In this document: positions 58,786 through 64,000 of the stretch, in pieces
How positions within the stretch are numbered: position 1 is the stretch's first letter
Layout of the letters: the number at the start of each line of letters is the position of its first letter
Assembly (NCBI GenBank): GCA_911728435.2
Contig: OU452198.1
Span: forward strand, 21,176,001-21,240,000
Length of the DNA: 64,000 nucleotides
Direction: 5' to 3'
Source: Apoderus coryli
Taxonomy: Eukaryota > Arthropoda > Insecta > Coleoptera > Attelabidae
The notes under the pieces: generated by a model
What the model was told of the DNA's origin: nothing
The model's database searches: none
Seen by the model: the letters and a program-made list of their open reading frames with translations, nothing else
Made by a program: the position numbers and the translations under genes

Positions 58786-60182
58786 TCCAAAATATAAAGG
58801 GGCTTTATTTAAATCATCTTCAATGAAAGCATGTGATTTCTTTGGACACAAGAATATTAGTTTACTCTTTGTAGGAATGAAGTGTAGGTTATGTCGCTCT
58901 GCGTACTTATGGATACGAACCAAATCCTGATTTGAAGGGTTGAAAACAAAAGAAACTTGTGAGACATCGGCGAAGCAATTTATTTGACACCACCAAAAAA
59001 ATCCGCAGTGTATAGAATAAATAAAATGGGTCCCAAAATACTTCCTTGAGGAACTCAAGAACCCACAGATCCAATATGGGAAACTGTTTTTTTTTCAGTT
59101 TTGGTAACCTGATGGCGTTCGGATCAATAAGAAAACAGGAAATTAACAGAAGTATAATCAAAACCAAAATAACGAGCCTTTGAAATTAGTAAAACGTGGT
59201 CAAGCGTATCAAAAGCTTGGAAAAAGTCCTTCAAAGTGAAAGCTGAAGCCGGCGTATTATCGAGTGATCTAAGAATATCATCTGTCACATTTAGCAACAG
59301 AGAGGTTCTTCCTAAACCCGGACTGGTGATGTGAAATAATAGAATTTTCCGTTAGATAATTTGAGAATTAATTACCTTTTCTAGGACGTTAGAAATACTT
59401 GGAAGCAAACTTATAGACCGAAAATCACTATAGGAAACCGAGTTAGGGAAGGGAAGTAGTCGTTTTATAAAAAGTGCCATATGTCAGGGTGATATACTGC
59501 TTCTAAACAGCATATGAGTGAGATGCGGACAGACGACAGGGAGACAGAACTTCAACATTGTCGCATTAATATTGTCGTGACAGTACGCATTTGATTTTAA
59601 AGAACTAACAATAGAAAAAACCTCACTCTCTGTTGCCAAATTAAAAAAAAAGTTCAAATTTGCACAAAATGTCTTTGATGAGTAGTCTAAACTAGCACCA
59701 GAACACATATTAGCACTAAACACCAACAGGAAGTACCCATTGAACTCATCAACATTCTTCAGATGGGCGGAATATCGCAGAATTTTTTTTTTATTTTGCA
59801 TATGTAGATAACGTAAAGCATTCCATATATCATTCTTGTTGGTACTATTTTGACAAAAGTTCAAGTACGCATCTTTTTCACGTCTAACTGCTCCAACAGT
59901 ATAATTACGCATATTTTTATAGTGTATCCAGTCAGATAGATTACACGATCTTTTGTATTTCAGGAGTGGTCTGTCTCTAATTTACATCATATCTTTTATG
60001 ATATGTGTTAGCCAAGGAGCACACGGTTGGGTTATACGAGATATCTTCAATGGTGCATGTTTATTAAAAAGAGTCAGAATTAGGCCATTTGTTATATTAA
60101 TCTTTTCATTTATATCGTCACAATAATAGACGCTATCCCAGTCTAAGGAATTCCAATTATCATAAAAGAATCTTGACAAAAA
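58770..60182 (-). pseudogene. Third LINE ORF2 copy, broken
   Basis: From right to left: end of endonuclease/linker (WNSLDWDSVYYCDDINEKIN, HAPLKISRITQPCAPWL), the pre-RT segment (59,912-59,484, NKNDIWNALRYLH), then RT in pieces: SNVLEKVINSQ, HHQSGFR, FQAFDTLDHVLLISKARYFG and VPQGSILGPILFILYTADF. The catalytic region reads FADVSQVSFVF where ADDTQLY is expected, so the active site is lost. Several frameshifts. Same group as the copies at 16,203 and 52,232. Confidence 0.8.
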
Positions 60183-60339
60183 TTAACTATTAACTCAATA
60201 ACTATTTTATTACTGACAATTCTCCAAAATCAACCATCGAAAAACAGGGAATCATTATAATATACAATATGTAGAGATTCATAATATAAGGCAAACTGGG
60301 TGTTCATAAACTAACATTTCTCCTTGCTCAAATTGTCTC

Positions 60340-60835
60340 ACTCGTGTTTTCTAAAAAATCTACAGGACATATTTTTCCTATCGCTCGTTTATAACTTCCC
60401 ATACTTGTTTTTATATCCACTACTCTGGGTACTTCTCCAGTCTGTATGTTCTTTTACTCCATTTTACTCTTTTACTGAGGGTCGGTAAGTACTCTTTAAC
60501 CCATCAATTCCAAAAAAATTTCTGATAACTGGTGTGCATAGCTCTATTGTTTTCGAAGTTCCAATTTAGTGTCAAAAATTCCAAAAGGTTTTGCTGAACT
60601 GGAAGTGCCAATTCGAAAATTATTAGGTATTAGGCTTTCATTATCCTTGTGATCAGAAGATACGTAAGTTAGTGGTCTACTATTTAGATACTCTGTTTTC
60701 TACCTCAACTAATAACGTCTGTGTAACCTCAAATTTCGGTATTTGTTCTTTCAAAATTATTTTAGGAATATCTTTTACGCTTCGGACCATACGTTCCCAT
60801 GCTCCTGCCGTTGTTAGGACCTAATTTTGCTGTTG
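60340..60835 (-). pseudogene. BEL/Pao integrase C-terminal relic
   Basis: Minus strand, in pieces across frames: AGAWERMVRSVKDIPKI and TQTLLVEVENRV (end of the integrase core, with the last catalytic Glu), TYVSSDHKDNESL, YAHQLSEIF, WVKEYLPTLSKRVKW and RVVDIKTSMGSYKRAIGKIC (DUF5641-type end). It belongs to a different BEL lineage from the element at 24,041. No LTR found next to it. It adjoins the third LINE. Confidence 0.75.
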
Positions 60836-62389
60836 AGTAGGGCAAACTCAGTAATTAACTAACTAGAAATATTTTCATTGGTTACTTACAATTTATACGA
60901 TTTTATCGGTTACTTCTTTGTGAAATCAATTTTGGTCAACAGAATAGTTCACTTTGTTCACTTATTTCATATTATATCTAGATTTATTATTGCTGGAACG
61001 GTTTTCACAGATAATTACAATAACCGGTTGGAGTATTCTGGAAAGAGCTAGTTAACCTAAAAGCCACCCATCATCAACGTAAGTTAATTATACAAGTTCC
61101 TATGTCACGTGTTTATTTAATTACACGTTAAAAGGGTGGTATTGGATCCTAATAACGTTAAATTATTAGAGGGCTTTTACCTTTACCTAGTCATTCATTT
61201 ATCAGGCCTTATTTGTAAGGCTTTTACTTACTTCATGCATCTGAAGAGATAGGCTCTTGATGTGAAACCTCTGTATGGAATAGCCTCCCAGTTTTAGTAC
61301 CAGGTGAAGCTTTCTCGAAGCATTGTACGTGTAAAGATTTATTAACTTTACGAGTTTGCTGCTGGAAGTTCGTCACAACGTGAGTTGAAGTGGCTGGGTT
61401 GGTGTTTGGTCATTATTGGAAAGTTGAGACGTGAATGGTGTGCGATTACTGTACGATTGTAAATGGGCGAGCATGAGTCCTACTACTAATTATCGTTACT
61501 TATGAATCTTTAAAGTTTACTTTAGTCGCGTCGCATTTAATCAAGATTTGTGGTGGTGCGTTTTTAATTTTCACGCCACACATTTAGTGTTCTATTTTAT
61601 TTTAATTACACGCCACACATTTAGTGTTCTTTAAATTACATTTAATTCAGTCTTGATTTAACAAATGGGGAGTAAAATCGATTAGCTGACTCAAGTGACA
61701 AGTTTGATTACTTTAGAAATAGAAGTGGCGAATTCCAATCAGCTCAATGTTGCATCTTTATTTACATATAGGCTTTATGTATTGATAATTGTAAATTTCG
61801 AGATCTGGAAAACTTATTTTCTGTTTTAAATAATATTGCAATTTAATGTTTATTATTAAGTGTATATATTTTGAAGATACTGATAACGTTTAAACTTTTA
61901 CCGTTATTTTAGTTAGTAAAATTTAACTGATTGGTTTTATATTTATGACGGTTTAACCGATTGATGATTGAACAGTGATTGGTTGTACAAGTTGTTGAAT
62001 AATGAGCTTAGCGATTATTTTCAGTTGTTTTATGATTACATAATTAGATGGGTAAACTTAATGTGAATTGATCAGATAGTCTTGTGTGTGATCTTAACCA
62101 ATTAAATACTCTTTGACCATTTTAACTTGAGTGATAATTTAATAAACTTTAACCTTTACCTTTTTTGTGATACTTGTGATGAATATAGTTAGCAATTGGG
62201 TAAAAATTATAGTGTTTTATTTATTGAGCGGTAGTTGAAGGGTGAACACAAGAACGTTGGTTTCTGGTTTTGACTGCCCATAAACCAGTATGGACTAGCT
62301 GGTGCTACATATTTTCAGTTTATTTCTTCAGCAGGTAATTTTCTTTGAATAATGTCATTATCTATATTTGTAAGTGTACAATAAATCAA
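60836..62389. other. No gene seen
   Basis: AT-rich. The only structure noted is CACGCCACACATTTAGTGTT, twice, at about 61,573 and 61,610. Confidence 0.45.
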
Positions 62390-63405
62390 TAGATTGATAG
62401 AAATTAATCTTAAACATGAAAATAATGGCTCGACTATTAATGTAAACATAAACTATCTTCACAAAAGGAACTGCTTGACAGTAGCAAACTATTCGAAAAA
62501 TAAGTGACACCAACGTTAGAAAAAAATATTATCAAATTATGACAAACCAACGAACCATAATAGAGAGATATGGTATGGTATGGTCAAAAAATAACGTCCG
62601 CCGCTATTAACGTTAATTTAATACCAATGATTTTCAAATAGAGATATATGGTAGTTCTAAAAACTAATGTCACCTATGATGATAATCATATTATAGGCAG
62701 CCATTTTTAGGCTAGCAGATTTAAAATACCTATCTAATATATTTATAGTAGGTATTTAGTATAAAATTTTATAAGGTTATTGAATTTGACAAGTGGATTT
62801 ATTATTTAAACAAGTGGATTTATTATTTAAATTAAGTATTTATCAGATCATAACAACATTAATTAATAAGCAGCATGTAGAGGGTGCTGCAAAAAAAAAA
62901 CACTAATTAGCCGACATTTAACAAATTTTCCAGATTGCAATCGAATAAATTTTAAATGTTTAGAAATTTTTAGCAAACACTTTAAATTTATAGACGAGGT
63001 AACTCAAAAATGTTTGTATTTATTTCTCAAGACTTTTAGACACGGCAGGACCCAATAAATAGAAATTTTTTTATTTTTTTTAGTTTGTTATAATGGTCTC
63101 ATACATTTTTAGCATAAGCACTTTAAATTTATATACGCGGTGAGTCAAAAATTTATTTATTTATTTTGTTAAGGACAAAAAAGTAATATTTTCAGTAATT
63201 TTTTTATTTCAATTCAAGATTTCTTTAAAAGTTAAACTATAAGCTCCTAGAGGTGATCTACGGTGTAACTCAAAAATGTTTCTATTTATTTTCAATATTT
63301 TTAGTTCTTTAATTATTTTCTTTAATTTTTTTTACAACCCTCAATGACTTTTTTCATAGATAAAACTACCACAAAACGACTGGGAAATCCCAAAGGGATA
63401 TATAT
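62390..63405 (+). mobile_element. E4: fourth hairpin-family copy, truncated at its 3' tip
   Basis: 62,390-62,440 matches E3 11,300-11,340 (TGATAGAAATTAATCTTAAA). 62,500-62,760 matches E1 3,380-3,620 (ACGTCCGCCGCTATTAACGT, CAGCCATTTTTAGGCTAGCA). It has only one or two diverged satellite units (62,985-63,260), no array. The tail ends ...GGGAAATCCCAAAGGGAT and stops before TTCTTGT, because a Gypsy leader begins there. Confidence 0.7.
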
Positions 63406-63686
63406 GTGCGATGCGCATGAACGCATATATGTGTGATTGTGGTTAACGACAGGTTCACTCGGTTCTGGGCTGTCGTACAAGAACACAATAATAGCTTCGC
63501 GTCAAAAAGTTAACTTGGCATTTATCGATAGGCTTTAAAAGAAGAAGAAATAATTGGCGGTTGTGATATTTCTGATTGGTTGAAGACAAGTGACAATATC
63601 GACATTTGACGCACGTTGTTGGTTATATCTATTTATAAACAACATTTTTTGTTTCTCTGTTCTTTTAATTTGCAACGTAATTAATA
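63406..63686 (+). other. 5' leader or LTR of a Gypsy element
   Basis: Sequence from ATATATGTGCGATGCGCATG up to the gag ATG shows a composition change (more GC) against the flanking repeat. LTR limits cannot be set because the other LTR is outside the window. Confidence 0.4.
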
Positions 63687-64000
63687 ATGACATTAATAGG
63701 CAGTATATCAGAGTTTAATCAGAGAGCAGATGATTGGAACTTGTGGCAAGAGCGACTTGAGCAATATATGAAGGTCAATAAAATCGCGGAGGATCTCAAG
63801 GTAGCAGCGATACTAAGTTTAATCGGTAATTCAACCTATAAAATTCATAGGGACCTATCAGATCCGCAGTTACCTAAAGACAGAACGAATGAAGATTTGT
63901 GTAACATTTTAAACCAACAATTCGTTCAACACTCTTCCATTTGGAGGGAAAGTATAAAATTTTATAGTGCAGGTCAGGAAGAAGGGGAAAGTGTATTATT
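63687..64000 (+). CDS. Gypsy gag, N-terminal part, runs off the window
   Basis: ATG at 63,687, open to the window end (about 104 codons). It starts MTLIGSISEFNQRADDWNLW and has the capsid-like features WNLWQERLEQYMKVNKI, AAILSLIGNSTYKIHRDL and FYSAGQEEGESV, as in Mag-type Gypsy gags. Gag would form the retrotransposon particle. No disruption seen in this part, unlike almost every other element here, so the copy may be young. It sits inside the 3' end of E4. Confidence 0.75.
   Translation, partial: MTLIGSISEFNQRADDWNLWQERLEQYMKVNKIAEDLKVAAILSLIGNSTYKIHRDLSDPQLPKDRTNEDLCNILNQQFVQHSSIWRESIKFYSAGQEEGESVL

Overview
The window is AT-rich eukaryotic repeat DNA, almost certainly from an insect. The evidence is the company it keeps: BEL/Pao and Gypsy retrotransposons, an errantivirus-type envelope relic, Jockey/CR1-like LINEs, a hAT transposase, a Helitron with spliced genes, and a DUF4817 protein of the kind seen in insect transposons. 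I cannot name the species. I see no conserved single-copy host gene. Most of the sequence is transposable elements nested in one another, each with a few inactivating lesions.

Layout. 1-168: N-terminal part of a DUF4817 protein (minus strand). 206-12,159: three head-to-tail non-autonomous rolling-circle-type elements, E1 (206-6,236), E2 (6,237-10,852) and E3 (10,853-12,159). All three end in the same hairpin followed by TTGT. E1 and E2 carry large satellite arrays built from two units that share one half. 12,160-16,200: gene-free AT-rich DNA with one dispersed repeat and a notable hairpin. 16,203-18,243: a broken LINE ORF2, with a Gypsy deletion derivative beside it (18,244-22,354). 22,632-23,285 and 52,232-53,262: two halves of a single LINE copy.

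The main result is that these LINE halves are separated by one very large element, 23,286-52,231 (about 28.9 kb, minus strand). Its 3' end carries the E1-E3 hairpin and its 5' end matches the 5' end of E3, so it is a giant member of the same rolling-circle family. It carries a seven-exon Rep/helicase (Helitron) gene at 39,497-48,965 whose reading phase holds across all six introns and which has only two obvious lesions. It also carries a second, unrecognised minus-strand gene at 30,930-33,412, built from tiny exons (21-54 nt, all multiples of three) plus one longer terminal exon. Several of the tiny exons were amplified as exon-intron modules of about 120 bp. The regions upstream of the two genes are related to each other. 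A BEL/Pao retrotransposon (24,041-30,000) with 255-bp LTRs and a perfect 5-bp target duplication sits in the 3' part of the giant element.

53,263-64,000 is a graveyard. It holds a tRNA-like sequence inside a repeat module, a hAT transposase pseudogene, an errantivirus-type env relic with its 3' LTR start, a third LINE, a BEL integrase relic, a fourth copy of the hairpin element (62,390-63,405) and the beginning of a plus-strand Gypsy gag running off the end.

The proposed system is an autonomous giant Helitron-like element that encodes its own RepHel and carries a microexon cargo gene, with small satellite-bearing derivatives (E1-E4) that share its ends and could be mobilised by it. The nesting, ends and exon structure are read from sequence. 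Mobilisation and cargo function are inference.
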